Part shown: positions 52,183 to 61,025 of the stretch, piece by piece
Numbering within the stretch: the stretch's first letter is position 1
Layout: each line of letters starts with the position of its first letter
Origin: Hymenobacter wooponensis
GTDB lineage: Bacteria > Bacteroidota > Bacteroidia > Cytophagales > Hymenobacteraceae
DNA: 64,000 bases
Direction: 5' to 3'
NCBI RefSeq assembly: GCF_004745865.1
Contig: NZ_SRKZ01000005.1
Location: forward strand, 310,001 to 374,000
Position numbers and translations under genes: made by a program
Notes under the pieces: generated by a model
Database searches by the model: none
What the model saw: only the letters and a program-made list of their open reading frames with translations
Told to the model about the DNA's origin: nothing

Positions 52183-52327
52183 ACTAGGCAAAGGAACAGC
52201 TTTTACCCGGTCGGATAAACTCCTTCCTATGGCGCTGCCGCATCCATAGCCGATGCTGAATACATTGTGGTCCGAACTTTGCCCAAGACGGCATAAGAAC
52301 TTCCCTAGTCGATCATTTCTACTGCTG

Positions 52328-52885
52328 ATGAAAATACTTCACCTACTGCTAGCTGCTGGCTTATTCCTTTCCGCTTCTCCTGCCTGGGCTCAAGACGAGG
52401 GCAGAGGTAAAGGCAAAGACAAGGACAAGAAAGAATACAAGGAGAAAGACCGCAAGGATTACGACAAGGAACGGAAAGACTATTATAAGGACCGCAAGGA
52501 CGAAGACAAGGAACGTGACGACCGCTACAAAGATGGCCGGGCCGATTCCCGCAATCCGCGGACGGTTGGTGGCGTGGGAGGCGTTTTGGGCCGGGTAATT
52601 CTGCCGCGGCCGGGCACACCTGGCCCGCGGGAACTTGCCGGGGTACCTAAGGGGCATTACCCACCTCCCGGCGAGTGCCGTATTTGGTACCCCAACCGCC
52701 CTCCTGGGCATCAGCCGCCACCCACCAGCTGCGACCGTTTGGTTGGTGTTCGGTTGGAGCCCGGTGCGTTCATTCTGCACGGCGACCGGGCCTATGATGC
52801 TGAGTATGATTGGCGGGCCGCTGAGCAGCGCCGCCCCGGCACCGTAGGCCGCGACATTCTCGATATTTTATTTCCCCGTCGCTAG
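52328..52885 (+). CDS. Secreted protein with a Lys/Asp/Glu-rich segment
   Basis: The ATG at 52328 gives 185 residues with a signal peptide ending SPAWAQ. The first 50 mature residues consist almost only of K, D, E, R and Y (KDKDKKEYKEKDRKDYDK and following). A Gly/Pro-rich middle follows, with conserved-looking GVPKGHYPPPGECRIWYPNR and PPTSCDRLVGVRLEPGAFIL, then DYDIL-like tail ending ILDILFPRR. The CRIWYPNRPPG segment occurs in a Bacteroidota/Proteobacteria family of small secreted proteins, but function is unknown. Confidence 0.7.
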   Translation: MKILHLLLAAGLFLSASPAWAQDEGRGKGKDKDKKEYKEKDRKDYDKERKDYYKDRKDEDKERDDRYKDGRADSRNPRTVGGVGGVLGRVILPRPGTPGPRELAGVPKGHYPPPGECRIWYPNRPPGHQPPPTSCDRLVGVRLEPGAFILHGDRAYDAEYDWRAAEQRRPGTVGRDILDILFPRR

Positions 52886-52900
52886 CCCAATAATCTTTTG

Positions 52901-52943
52901 CCAAGAACGCCCAATTGCTCAGCGAGCAGTTGGGCGTTCTTGG
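52901..52943. terminator. Terminator after the charged secreted protein
   Basis: 20-bp arms (52901-52920 and 52924-52943) with one T-G pair and loop AGC, 15 bases after the stop codon. Confidence 0.82.
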
Positions 52944-53044
52944 TAAGAGGCATTTAGGTTCCTTTCTCACCCTGCCGTATTAAGCTGCATGCTTTGTGAA
53001 AAGTGGCCTAGGAACACCTTTATGCGTGTGCAGCCGATCTGACA

Positions 53045-53149
53045 ATGTCGCGAGTGGTGCGCCATCATTTTAGCCTACTCTCTTGCCTTGCTTTCCTGCT
53101 CACTCCGTGCTGGGCCTCTTGTGCTACGCGGGCTACTAGTGGCCGCTAG
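53045..53149 (+). CDS. Possible 34-residue secreted peptide
   Basis: ATG at 53045 to TAG at 53149. The peptide MSRVVRHHFSLLSCLAFLLT continues PCWASCATRATSGR, a short basic N-terminus plus hydrophobic core that looks like a signal peptide, with Cys residues near the end. It lies between a terminator and a DUF2490 gene. It may be a small lipoprotein, a leader peptide, or chance. Confidence 0.3.
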   Translation: MSRVVRHHFSLLSCLAFLLTPCWASCATRATSGR

Positions 53150-53194
53150 CGCTCAAAGCGTATCCGTTCTGCTCAGCTTTGCGTTAGCCTCAAC

Positions 53195-53956
53195 GTGTTA
53201 ACTTCTTTGCATGTACGGTGGCAGATCGGGCTGATGAGCTTGCTACCCTGTGGGGCCCTGGCCCAAACGATGCCGCCTGAGCGCATCACCGACCGCAACC
53301 ACAACGCCTGGCTGGCTTACTTCAGCGATGCGCGCTTCAGCCGACGCTGGGGGCTGCACACCGAGTTTCAGTACCGCCGCACCCAGGGCCTACAAGACCC
53401 GCAGCAGTACTTCTACCGCACTGGCCTTAACTATCACGCCACTGAGCAACTCTTGGTCACGGGGGGCTACGTGTACCTGTTGTCTCTACCCTACGGCGAC
53501 TTTCCCGAGTCTGGCCGCAGCCATGAGCGGCGGGCCTTTGTGCGCGCCGAGCTAGAAAACTCACTCGGCCGACTTACGCTTACGCACCGCTACACCCAGG
53601 ATCTGCGCTGGCTGCGCGGCCCCGAAGATGTGGCCTACGCCTTTCAAAACCGTTCTCGTTACCGCCTGCAGCTGCAGTTTCCGCTCAACCGCCCAACCGT
53701 GGAAGCCGGTACCCTCTACGCCTTGGCCTCAGATGAGCTATTCATCAGCTACGGCCGTAACGTGAAGGCCAATGTGTTCAACCAAAACCGCCTCTATGGT
53801 GGCCTAGGCTATCAAATTACGGAGGCTCTAGGCGTAGAAACCAGCTACCTGCACCAAACTGTGCAACACGATGATGGCGTGGTCTTCGAGCAAAACCACA
53901 CCCTACAAGTCAGCCTAAACTTCAACCCCGATTTCCGCCCCGCCGCAGAACGGTAG
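53195..53956 (+). CDS. DUF2490 family outer-membrane-associated protein
   Basis: A 253-residue protein starting GTG at 53195 (an ATG at 53234 would leave too short a signal). A signal peptide ends CGALAQ. The body matches DUF2490: HNAWLAYFSDARFSRRWGLH, EFQYRRTQGLQDPQQYFYR, GGYVYLLSLPYGDFP and LTHRYTQDLRWL. The alternating strands suggest a small barrel in the outer membrane. Function is unknown. Confidence 0.87.
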   Translation: MLTSLHVRWQIGLMSLLPCGALAQTMPPERITDRNHNAWLAYFSDARFSRRWGLHTEFQYRRTQGLQDPQQYFYRTGLNYHATEQLLVTGGYVYLLSLPYGDFPESGRSHERRAFVRAELENSLGRLTLTHRYTQDLRWLRGPEDVAYAFQNRSRYRLQLQFPLNRPTVEAGTLYALASDELFISYGRNVKANVFNQNRLYGGLGYQITEALGVETSYLHQTVQHDDGVVFEQNHTLQVSLNFNPDFRPAAER

Positions 53957-54044
53957 TGCCACTCAAGTGGCCTAGCAACTAATGGTACGGAGCCAATGCT
54001 AGTTGACCAGAGGCAGAGGGCAGCTGACATCCGTTGTTGATAAT

Positions 54045-54087
54045 GCCCTTGCTATAGAGCTGGTCAAGACAGCTCTATAGCAAGGGC
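54045..54087. terminator. 18-bp terminator hairpin
   Basis: 18-bp perfect arms (54045-54062 and 54070-54087), loop GTCAAGA, downstream of the DUF2490 gene. Two TGGCCTAG-type octamers follow within 55 bases (54100 and 54132). Confidence 0.78.
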
Positions 54088-54199
54088 GGCTCCACCGCTC
54101 TAGGCCACCGTTTACCTTCCCAATGGGTAGGCTAGGCCACGTAGACAAAACCAGGCTTCGCGGGTTAGACAAGGAATTGACCTAAACCAACCATTACCT

Positions 54200-54991
54200 A
54201 TGGACTTACAACTGACCGGCAAGGTAGCTCTCATTACGGGCTCTACGGGCGGCATTGGCTTGGCCATTGCCCGTGGCCTGGCTGCCGAAGGCGCTCATAT
54301 CATCATTACTGGCCGCACGGAGGGGCGCATTCAAGAAGCTCGCGCTACTATTCAGGGGGCAGTGCCGCAGGCCAACGTGCGTGGCGTGGCCGTAGACTTT
54401 GGCAAGCCCGAGGAAGTAGCCAACCTCCTGCGCGAAGTGGCTAACGTGGATATTCTGATCAATAACGTGGGCATCTTCGACCCCAAGCCTTTCACCGAGA
54501 TACCGGATGAGGAGTGGCTGCGCTTCTTTGAGGTGAACGTGATGAGCGGGGTACGCCTGTCGCGCCACTACTTCCCGCAGATGCTGGCCAACAACTGGGG
54601 CCGCGTCATTTTCATCTCCAGCGAGTCAGGCCTACAGATTCCGGAGGAGATGATTCATTATGGCACCACTAAAACGGCGCAGCTAGCTGTGGCTCGCGGC
54701 CTGGCGGAGCTGACCAAGGGCACCAACGTCACGGTGAACTCGGTGCTGCCGGGCCCCACGGCCTCGGAGGGGGTGCAAGAGTTTATTGGCAAGATGGCCG
54801 CCGAAGGTAAGACATCGGCAGAGGCCGAGCACGAGTTCTTCCGCGATGCCCGGCCCTCTTCCCTGTTGCAGCGCTTTGCCACCACCGAGGAGGTAGCCAA
54901 CATGGTAGTGTACTTGTCTAGCCCACTGGCATTGGCTACCAACGGCGCCTCCGTGCGCGTTGACGGCGGCGTTATCCGGAGCATCGGCTAG
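54200..54991 (+). CDS. SDR family NAD(P)-dependent oxidoreductase
   Basis: A 263-residue classical SDR: LITGSTGGIGLAIARGLAAEG, NNVGIFDPKPF, ISSESGLQIPEEMIHYGTTK (active Tyr/Lys) and the late ATNGASVRVDGGVIRSIG. Resembles 3-oxoacyl reductase-like SDRs; substrate not assignable. Single gene ended by a 24-bp hairpin. Confidence 0.9.
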   Translation: MDLQLTGKVALITGSTGGIGLAIARGLAAEGAHIIITGRTEGRIQEARATIQGAVPQANVRGVAVDFGKPEEVANLLREVANVDILINNVGIFDPKPFTEIPDEEWLRFFEVNVMSGVRLSRHYFPQMLANNWGRVIFISSESGLQIPEEMIHYGTTKTAQLAVARGLAELTKGTNVTVNSVLPGPTASEGVQEFIGKMAAEGKTSAEAEHEFFRDARPSSLLQRFATTEEVANMVVYLSSPLALATNGASVRVDGGVIRSIG

Positions 54992-55006
54992 GCCACTCCT
55001 ACTTAT

Positions 55007-55057
55007 AAAAAAGCCCCACTGGTTTCTCAACCTTTGAGAAACCAGTGGGGCTTTTTT
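55007..55057. terminator. Perfect 24-bp bidirectional terminator
   Basis: Arms 55007-55030 and 55034-55057 are exact, loop CCT, flanked by AAAAAA and TTTTTT, between the convergent SDR and YitT genes. Confidence 0.92.
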
Positions 55058-55086
55058 GTAAACTTGCTCCTGCTACCGGGTATGGA

Positions 55087-56058
55087 TTAATGTAGGGGGC
55101 GGCGTTTTACTAGGCCACCTTTGGTATCACGCACGCTGCTCATAACCACAAACGCCTGCGGATCGAGGCGGTCAATTTCGTCGGTCAGGCGAGAGACTTC
55201 TAGTCGGGTTACTAGCGTGAAGATGATGTCGAGCGACTCTAGCTGCTCGCCACGGCTACCGAAACCGCGCTTGCCCATGTAGAGCGTTGCCCCGCGGCCC
55301 AGCTTCTCGGTAATCATGCGCCGAATAGCATCGGAGTGCTGCGAAATGATGGTCACGCCGGTGTATTCCTCAATTCCCTCGATGATGAAGTCCATGGTTT
55401 TGGCCGCCGAGAGGTACGCCAGAATGGAGTACAGGGCAGTAGTAATAGACAGCAGCATTGCGGCCACCCCAAAAATCAGGATGTTGATAACCAGCACAAT
55501 ATCGCCAACACTAAGGGGCGTTTTCTTGCTGATATACACCGCCAGAATTTCGGTACCATCGAGCACGGCACCTCCCCGAATAGCTAAGCCAATGCCTGCT
55601 CCAAGGAAAAAGCCGCCGAACACGGCAATCAGGAGCTTATCGGTAGCAATAACCGGGAAGGAAATAACCAGCAGCACTAATGCCAGTCCCAGAATGGCTG
55701 CCAGCGTGCGTAAGGCAAAGCCTTTCCCCAGCTGGTAGTATCCCATAATGATGAAAGGGATATTGATAATCACGATTAGCGCCGACAGCGAGAGGCCAGT
55801 CAGTTGGTTCAGCAGCAGGGAAATACCCGTTACACCGCCATCAATAAACTCATTAGGCAGCAAAAACCCTTTCAGCCCCAGAGCAGCCGAAAAGATACCA
55901 GCCACAATTAACCCTACCTGCAGCCCACCGCGCCGCATACGGCGACGAGCGGCACCTAAGGCCTCCGTAGGAAACTCAGGCAGTGGACCTACCACCGTGG
56001 GGGCTCCCTCACCGGGCGCTTTTTTGTTGCGCTCAAACAACAGTTGTTGCAAAAACAT
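55087..56058 (-). CDS. YitT family membrane protein
   Basis: A 323-residue protein. Residues about 45-225 hold five or six membrane segments with the YitT signatures FIDGGVTGISLLLNQLTGLSL, IFGGFFLGAGIGLAIRGGAV-like and DGTEILAVYISK. The C-terminal 80 residues form the soluble DUF2179 domain (VTIISQHSDAIRRMITEKLG, DIIFTLVTRLEVSRLTDEID). The family may export or regulate something at the inner membrane but its role is not settled. Confidence 0.93.
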   Translation of the reverse strand: MFLQQLLFERNKKAPGEGAPTVVGPLPEFPTEALGAARRRMRRGGLQVGLIVAGIFSAALGLKGFLLPNEFIDGGVTGISLLLNQLTGLSLSALIVIINIPFIIMGYYQLGKGFALRTLAAILGLALVLLVISFPVIATDKLLIAVFGGFFLGAGIGLAIRGGAVLDGTEILAVYISKKTPLSVGDIVLVINILIFGVAAMLLSITTALYSILAYLSAAKTMDFIIEGIEEYTGVTIISQHSDAIRRMITEKLGRGATLYMGKRGFGSRGEQLESLDIIFTLVTRLEVSRLTDEIDRLDPQAFVVMSSVRDTKGGLVKRRPLH

Positions 56059-56197
56059 ACACTTGATTTAGACTCTAGTAAAAACGCCTCCGTGAGAATA
56101 CAGTGCCCTGGGCTTAAGCCAGATGCACGAAGGCGGCGTGGCGTTGAACCGCAAGTGTTCAAGGCCCACGTCATACACAACAGTAAACCAGTGGTAG

Positions 56198-56581
56198 CTA
56201 GGGTGCGTTGGGCGCTACGGCCGTCAGCAAGAGGCGCACCCGAAATAAATCGGGCAGGGCGCAAGGCCGCACATTGGTGGGCAGGCCCACGGCCGAAGGC
56301 CACACCGGCCTTAGCCACGCTAGCGCGACGGGCGGCAGGCCACTAGCGACAAGTACTGCGGGCACTTGTGGTACGGCCGGCAGCAGAGCGGCCTGCTCCA
56401 GCATAGCAGCCGAAGAAAACTGAAAACCTGGCTCAGTAGGCTGATGCCCAATTGTTAGCTGGGCCCGGATGTCGGGCTGACGAGCCTTCCCCGATGATGC
56501 CGGGCACGCCAACGCTCCCAGCCAGAAGGCCAGCAGCAGCGCCAGGCGCAGCGAGAGTGATATGAGGGAGCGAGTCAGCAA
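56198..56581 (-). CDS. Hypothetical small secreted or membrane protein
   Basis: A 127-residue frame that begins with TTG (56581); no ATG or GTG is available in frame before the preceding stop. The N-terminus (SLRLALLLAFWLGALACPAS) is a signal peptide with a possible lipobox Cys. The rest is Pro/Leu/Ala/Val-rich with no known domain. It may be a real periplasmic peptide-like protein; confidence is limited by the TTG start. Confidence 0.45.
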   Translation of the reverse strand: MLTRSLISLSLRLALLLAFWLGALACPASSGKARQPDIRAQLTIGHQPTEPGFQFSSAAMLEQAALLPAVPQVPAVLVASGLPPVALAWLRPVWPSAVGLPTNVRPCALPDLFRVRLLLTAVAPNAP

Positions 56582-56652
56582 GAGTAAGGGAGGGTAGCCT
56601 GAACTGGGCCTGGTAGTAAGAACGTGTTGAGCTACATAAAGTTAAAAACCTT

Positions 56653-57822
56653 TTAGCCGATGGCTTTCACGAACATGCGTTTCAGCCAGGGTATGCGCGC
56701 CAACTGCATCACCCCATCAACCAGCCATGGGCGGGCGGCAAGCAGCCGCATGAGACGGTAGCGCTGGCCCAAGGGCCGACCAATGCGGCGTTGCACTTCT
56801 TCCTGATACAGCTGCAAACTCTCGGGGCCAAAATTGTTCTGCTGAAAGCAGCGCATGGCGTGCTTGGCGGCCAGCAGGCCACTCTGCACTGCCTTGTCAA
56901 TGCCGTGGCCCTGCATGGGGTCAATGAGGGCGGCCGCGTCGCCGCAGAGCAAGGCGCGGCCGCCAGTGAGTGGCCTAGCAGAACCACCCAGCGGCAGCCC
57001 AAAGCCCCGAACCTCGCTCAGGGCTTGGGCCTGGCGAAACCGAGGCGCTAGGCCAGGGTGCTCAGCTAGCAACTCCCGTAGCACCTCCTTTAGATCTACC
57101 TGGTCGCGGGCAATGTCGGAGGATAGCATCCCGAAGCCCACGTTGTAAACGCCATTGCCCACCGGAAATACCCAGCAATAGCCTGCCAAATGGCGCCGCA
57201 GAAAAAAGAAGTCGCTGGTGGTTTCAGGGGCTTGTTGCACGCCGGTGTAATAGGCACGCACCGCGGCGCAGTGTCGGCTGCGGTCGAGGGGCCAGGGTGC
57301 TACGTGGCGGCCTACTACAGAGTGTGCTCCATCGCAGCCAATAACCAAACGGGCCGTGAGGGGTGCCAGCTCGGGCCGGCTAGGACGCACCACAACGTGG
57401 TCGGCGGTGGCCTGTACCGCCTGCACGGGCCAGTTCTCCAGCACCTCCGTGCGGGTATGGCGGCGTACTAGCTGGAGCAGGGCATCGTCAAAGTGCAGGC
57501 GCGGGCTATTGAAGGCCGGAGCTTTCCACTGGATGCTTACCTCAGCCCCGGCGGGGGCTATCAACCGACTATGGGCTACCTCGGCGCGGTGCGCTGCCGT
57601 GAGAGCCCGCAGCTCGGTGGCATACGCCGGGTTAAGGCGCGTCAGGGCCTTGAGCGTAGGGCTGGGAATAGCGTCGCCGCAGATTTTGTCGCGCGGGAAC
57701 TGCGCTTTGTCTACCAGCGCAACCCGTAGGCCACTACCCCGCAACGCCAGGGCGCAGGCGGTACCTGCCGGGCCAGCGCCCACTATGAGTACATCGTAAG
57801 TAGTAGCGGTGATACTAGACAA
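56653..57822 (-). CDS. Geranylgeranyl reductase-like FAD-dependent oxidoreductase
   Basis: A flavoprotein of about 389 residues. FAD motifs: DVLIVGAGPAGTACALALRG, FPRDKICGDAIPSPTL, VIGCDGAHSVVGRH and ALLCGDAAALIDPMQGHGID. This matches the geranylgeranyl/digeranylgeranylglycerophospholipid reductase-like group, which reduce isoprenoid double bonds. No ATG is available at the start. A TTG at 57846 lies inside an exact minus-7 element (57844-57851), so the TTG at 57822 is preferred. DUF4174 and hydrolase genes lie upstream on the same strand. Confidence 0.85.
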   Translation of the reverse strand: MSSITATTYDVLIVGAGPAGTACALALRGSGLRVALVDKAQFPRDKICGDAIPSPTLKALTRLNPAYATELRALTAAHRAEVAHSRLIAPAGAEVSIQWKAPAFNSPRLHFDDALLQLVRRHTRTEVLENWPVQAVQATADHVVVRPSRPELAPLTARLVIGCDGAHSVVGRHVAPWPLDRSRHCAAVRAYYTGVQQAPETTSDFFFLRRHLAGYCWVFPVGNGVYNVGFGMLSSDIARDQVDLKEVLRELLAEHPGLAPRFRQAQALSEVRGFGLPLGGSARPLTGGRALLCGDAAALIDPMQGHGIDKAVQSGLLAAKHAMRCFQQNNFGPESLQLYQEEVQRRIGRPLGQRYRLMRLLAARPWLVDGVMQLARIPWLKRMFVKAIG

Positions 57823-57843
57823 GCAGACGGCCGTATGATTACC

Positions 57844-57851
57844 CAAAGGTA
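57844..57851 (-). promoter_or_regulatory. Minus-7 element of the flavoprotein gene
   Basis: Read leftwards TACCTTTG, an exact TAnnTTTG match, ending 22 bases before the preferred TTG start at 57822. It overlaps the upstream TTG, arguing against that start. Confidence 0.5.
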
Positions 57852-57895
57852 AGGTTCAGCTTCAGCCCGTGCATGGGCAAGGCCAAGCACGTGGC

Positions 57896-58336
57896 CTAGG
57901 TCCCCTTAGAACCCCGGGCTTCCTCGCGGCGCATGGGCATTACATCAATGGTTTGAAAAAGCGACTTAGGGGTAATTGGCTGGGTTTCTCGGCGCTTTAT
58001 GCCACCATCCTTTCCGATGAGCAATAAGGTAAAGCCGCTGGTTTTCACCCCGAGCTTTTGCGTCAGATACTGCTTATCGGCCGCCGATAGTTGCTCGAAC
58101 AGCACCTCCCGCACACTAATGTCGCGCTCCTGCATGGCACTTCTGGCAGCCGCAAACTGCTGTTGCTGGGCCTGCAGCTCGGGAGTGGTGTTATTGGGGG
58201 CGCACAGCAGAACCACCCGTTTCTGCCACCGTTGCTTGGGCAGCCAAGAGGCTAGTGAGCCTGGCGCGTTCTGGGCCATCGTAACGGTGGCGCTCCATAC
58301 AGTAACGGCCAGGAGCAGGAAGACAAAGCGTTTCAT
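57896..58336 (-). CDS. DUF4174 family secreted protein
   Basis: The ATG at 58336 gives 146 residues with a signal peptide ending TVTMAQ and avoids overlap with the upstream hydrolase gene. The body WQKRVVLLCAPNNTTPELQA, RDISVREVLFEQLSAADKQY and FTLLLIGKDGGIKRRE matches DUF4174, a thioredoxin-like fold without the CxxC active site. It probably acts in the periplasm; function unknown. The octamer at 57892 overlaps its end. Confidence 0.82.
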   Translation of the reverse strand: MKRFVFLLLAVTVWSATVTMAQNAPGSLASWLPKQRWQKRVVLLCAPNNTTPELQAQQQQFAAARSAMQERDISVREVLFEQLSAADKQYLTQKLGVKTSGFTLLLIGKDGGIKRRETQPITPKSLFQTIDVMPMRREEARGSKGT

Positions 58337-58353
58337 GCTGCTGCATACGCAGG

Positions 58354-59376
58354 CTAGGCTGCTTGGGGCCGAGCTAGCGGGGGCGATAATACTCGGCCCA
58401 GCCACTCAAATAGCACCCGATAGGCCTCAGCTCGTACTTTTTCCCGGGAGAGAAACACATCGTGAATAGCTCCCTCTAAGGCATGCGTGGTTACGCGGTG
58501 CCCTAGCCAGGGAGCAAGTTCCCGGATGTGCGCCACGTTAAGAACAACATCCGTCTCGAACACATCTTCCCGATGCCCACGGCGGGCGGTACGGTCGGAG
58601 TGTAGCACCAAAATGGGGGCCTCAATCCCGAGGGCGCGCCGAATTTGGGCGTGCCCCCACCGAATGGCCCGCAGCCAGCCCGCATTCATGCTGAACACTT
58701 GGTTAGGCTTCCACTCCAGATTATAGTCCCACTCGCCCTGGAATGAGTGGTGCAGGCTTTCCCCATATATGGGAGAAAGGTTGGTTTTCAACTTCATATC
58801 AGGCCACTTGGCGCCCAGCCGTTTCATCAACGGAATGCCTAGCCTCCGCAATAGCCAGGGCTGGTGCATTTCTAGAAAAGGACTATTGAGCACCACCGCC
58901 GCTACGCTGATTTTCTCTTTCCGGTACCACAAATACAACGAAATGATGAGGCCGCCGGTGGAGTGCCCGCTCAGTACAATGGTGGTATTGCCTTCCTCCC
59001 GAATCCGAGCCAGCGCCGCATCCAGGTCATAGAAATACTCGCGCAGGTCGCGGACGTTATTGGGCCGTTGGTGAGACCGGATAGACCGCCCATACTTGCG
59101 CAAATCGAGGGCGTAGAAGTTAAACTCGTGGGCCCCATACGTTAGGGCCAGCTCGCGCTGAAAGAAGTAGTCGTTGAAGCCGTGCACATACAGTACGGCG
59201 CGGGTGGTGGGCACGTCGGCTGGGTGGCGCACCAGCGTACTGAACACGGGCCCTTCGTAATCGGGAGAATCGGCGGGAGTAATGGTAAGCTGCTCAAAAC
59301 CCTCGCCGAGGATGTCGGGCACATAATCAGAATAGGAAGCGGGAGGCGATACTTCGGAATGCGACATGCTAACCAT
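58354..59376 (-). CDS. Alpha/beta hydrolase (lysophospholipase-like)
   Basis: The ATG at 59376 is preferred (340 residues). The fold motifs: AVLYVHGFNDYFFQ (oxyanion region), VLSGHSTGGLIISLY (GxSxG nucleophile), and late Asp/His (ILVLHSDRTARR, HALEGAIHDVF). It matches serine-hydrolase/monoacylglycerol lipase-like proteins. Cytoplasmic, no signal. Upstream it is divergent from the L,D-transpeptidase gene. Confidence 0.88.
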   Translation of the reverse strand: MVSMSHSEVSPPASYSDYVPDILGEGFEQLTITPADSPDYEGPVFSTLVRHPADVPTTRAVLYVHGFNDYFFQRELALTYGAHEFNFYALDLRKYGRSIRSHQRPNNVRDLREYFYDLDAALARIREEGNTTIVLSGHSTGGLIISLYLWYRKEKISVAAVVLNSPFLEMHQPWLLRRLGIPLMKRLGAKWPDMKLKTNLSPIYGESLHHSFQGEWDYNLEWKPNQVFSMNAGWLRAIRWGHAQIRRALGIEAPILVLHSDRTARRGHREDVFETDVVLNVAHIRELAPWLGHRVTTHALEGAIHDVFLSREKVRAEAYRVLFEWLGRVLSPPLARPQAA

Positions 59377-59486
59377 ACGCAGGCAATAGGCTAAGTGGTA
59401 TAGTTGAGTATACGTAGCAGCTGGGCAGCCATAGCGTGTAATTGCATAAAAAGAAGTAAGGCTGGTTTTGAATATAGCACTTCCCA

Positions 59487-59494
59487 TACTTTTG
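59487..59494 (+). promoter_or_regulatory. Promoter of the L,D-transpeptidase gene
   Basis: TACTTTTG is an exact minus-7 match, with TTG at 59468-59470 (16 bases between) as a minus-33 candidate. It lies 75 bases before the ATG at 59570. Confidence 0.5.
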
Positions 59495-59569
59495 CAGCCG
59501 TTAGTAGCGTTGAGCTACCCACCGCCTTGGCAGTGCTCATCACACAGCTCTAGGCCACACCTCTCTTTC

Positions 59570-60310
59570 ATGCGTCTGCTGCTCTGGGCCGTCACCCTCC
59601 TCACGGCCTGCTACCTCCCCTCCTCTACTCCTGATCCGGCTTTTCGGCAAGACCAGCTCCGTTACCCCCGCGTGCGGGATGCCTATGCCCTGGTTGGCAA
59701 CAGCATGCACGTCATGTTGCAGGAGCACCATCTTGACCCGGAGCGGTTGGAGCTGTTTATCCGGGCCCTGAAGGTGGAGCGACGAGTGGAGGCCTGGGGC
59801 CGGAACCAAGGTGAAGGCGAATATCAGCTGCTGCGTACGTTTCGACTGGCGGGCACATCGGGCACGCTTGGGCCCAAGCGCCGTGGTGGCGACGGGCAAG
59901 TGCCCGAAGGTTTCTACTACATCAACCGCTTCAACCCAATCAGCGAGTACCACTTGTCGCTGGGCCTCGACTACCCGAACGCTGCCGACCTGATGCGCAG
60001 TGGCCTAGAAGATCCGGGCAAGGACATTTTTATTCACGGCTCCGACGTGACCATTGGCTGTTTGCCCATCACCGACGCAGGTATCCGGGAGTTGTACGTG
60101 CTGGCTATAGAAGCCCGCGCCGCCGGCCAAACAGACATTCCGGTGCATATTTTCCCGTTTGAGCTTACTCCCGGCAACCTGGCCCGCCGCCTGAGCAGCC
60201 CACATATGGGCTTTTGGCAGGAGCTGGCACCCGGTTATCAATACTTCGCCGACCACCACCTGCTGCCAGCCGTAACGGTAACCGACCGCGGAGCCTACGC
60301 GGTGCAGTGA
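59570..60310 (+). CDS. L,D-transpeptidase (YkuD) family lipoprotein
   Basis: The ATG at 59570 gives 246 residues and a lipobox (LLTAC), preferred to the long frame starting 59468. The catalytic motif is IHGSDVTIGCLPI, with His, Ser, and the Cys nucleophile. Upstream FYYINRFNPISEYHLSLGLDY is the usual substrate-side strand. These enzymes form 3-3 peptidoglycan cross-links or anchor proteins to the wall; lipidated members are common in Bacteroidota. Confidence 0.88.
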   Translation: MRLLLWAVTLLTACYLPSSTPDPAFRQDQLRYPRVRDAYALVGNSMHVMLQEHHLDPERLELFIRALKVERRVEAWGRNQGEGEYQLLRTFRLAGTSGTLGPKRRGGDGQVPEGFYYINRFNPISEYHLSLGLDYPNAADLMRSGLEDPGKDIFIHGSDVTIGCLPITDAGIRELYVLAIEARAAGQTDIPVHIFPFELTPGNLARRLSSPHMGFWQELAPGYQYFADHHLLPAVTVTDRGAYAVQ

Positions 60311-60440
60311 ACTACCGGGCAGGTATGGAACTGTTGGCGCACACCTCAGCAGTTTGCCCTTACCCGGATCTACTGCGGCGTTGGCTGTGTTCTAAGAGTG
60401 GCCTAGCCTTGTTATAGGCCCAGCACTGTACCTTGCACGT

Positions 60441-60995
60441 ATGTCTATCCCCTCTATTTCAGACGTTCCAATTCCTAAGAATCTGCGCGAGTCGGCGGTG
60501 CTGGTGCCCGTGTTTCGCGATGCCACGGGGCAGCTGCAGATTGTGATGGTGCGCCGGGCAGCGTTTGGCGTGCATGGCGGCCAGCTAGCCTTTCCCGGCG
60601 GCAAGCGCGACCCCGAAGATGTGTCGTTGCAGGCCACAGCCTTGCGCGAAGCCCACGAAGAAGTAAGCCTGCTGCCGACCAATGTGGAGATCCTCACGGC
60701 GCTGCCCACGGTGCCCGTACTCTCAGGCTTTTGCATTGCGCCTTTTCTGGGCCGCATTCGTCGCCCGGAGGTATGGGAATGGCAAACCCGCGAAATAGAT
60801 GAAGTGCTGGAGATTCCGCTGCTTCACCTCGCCGACGAAACCAATCACACCGAAGAAGACTGGCAGTTGCCCGGCTGGCCTAGCGCCCGCCGCGTACCGT
60901 TTTATCACATAGGCGCCTACAAACTCTGGGGCGCCAGCTACAACATTATCCGCCCCCTCATCCCAAGGCTGCTCGCTGGTGAATGGGAAGTGTGA
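60441..60995 (+). CDS. CoA pyrophosphatase, Nudix family
   Basis: A 184-residue Nudix hydrolase. The Nudix box is GGKRDPEDVSLQATALREAH continuing EEVSLLP, preceded by the CoA-specific GGQLAFPGG. CoA pyrophosphatases split CoA into 3',5'-ADP and phosphopantetheine. TACCTTGC at 60429-60436 is close to a minus-7 element but near the ATG. Palindromic repeats follow. Confidence 0.9.
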   Translation: MSIPSISDVPIPKNLRESAVLVPVFRDATGQLQIVMVRRAAFGVHGGQLAFPGGKRDPEDVSLQATALREAHEEVSLLPTNVEILTALPTVPVLSGFCIAPFLGRIRRPEVWEWQTREIDEVLEIPLLHLADETNHTEEDWQLPGWPSARRVPFYHIGAYKLWGASYNIIRPLIPRLLAGEWEV

Positions 60996-61025
60996 GATGT
61001 GCTGATGAGGTGAAATTAAATGAAC

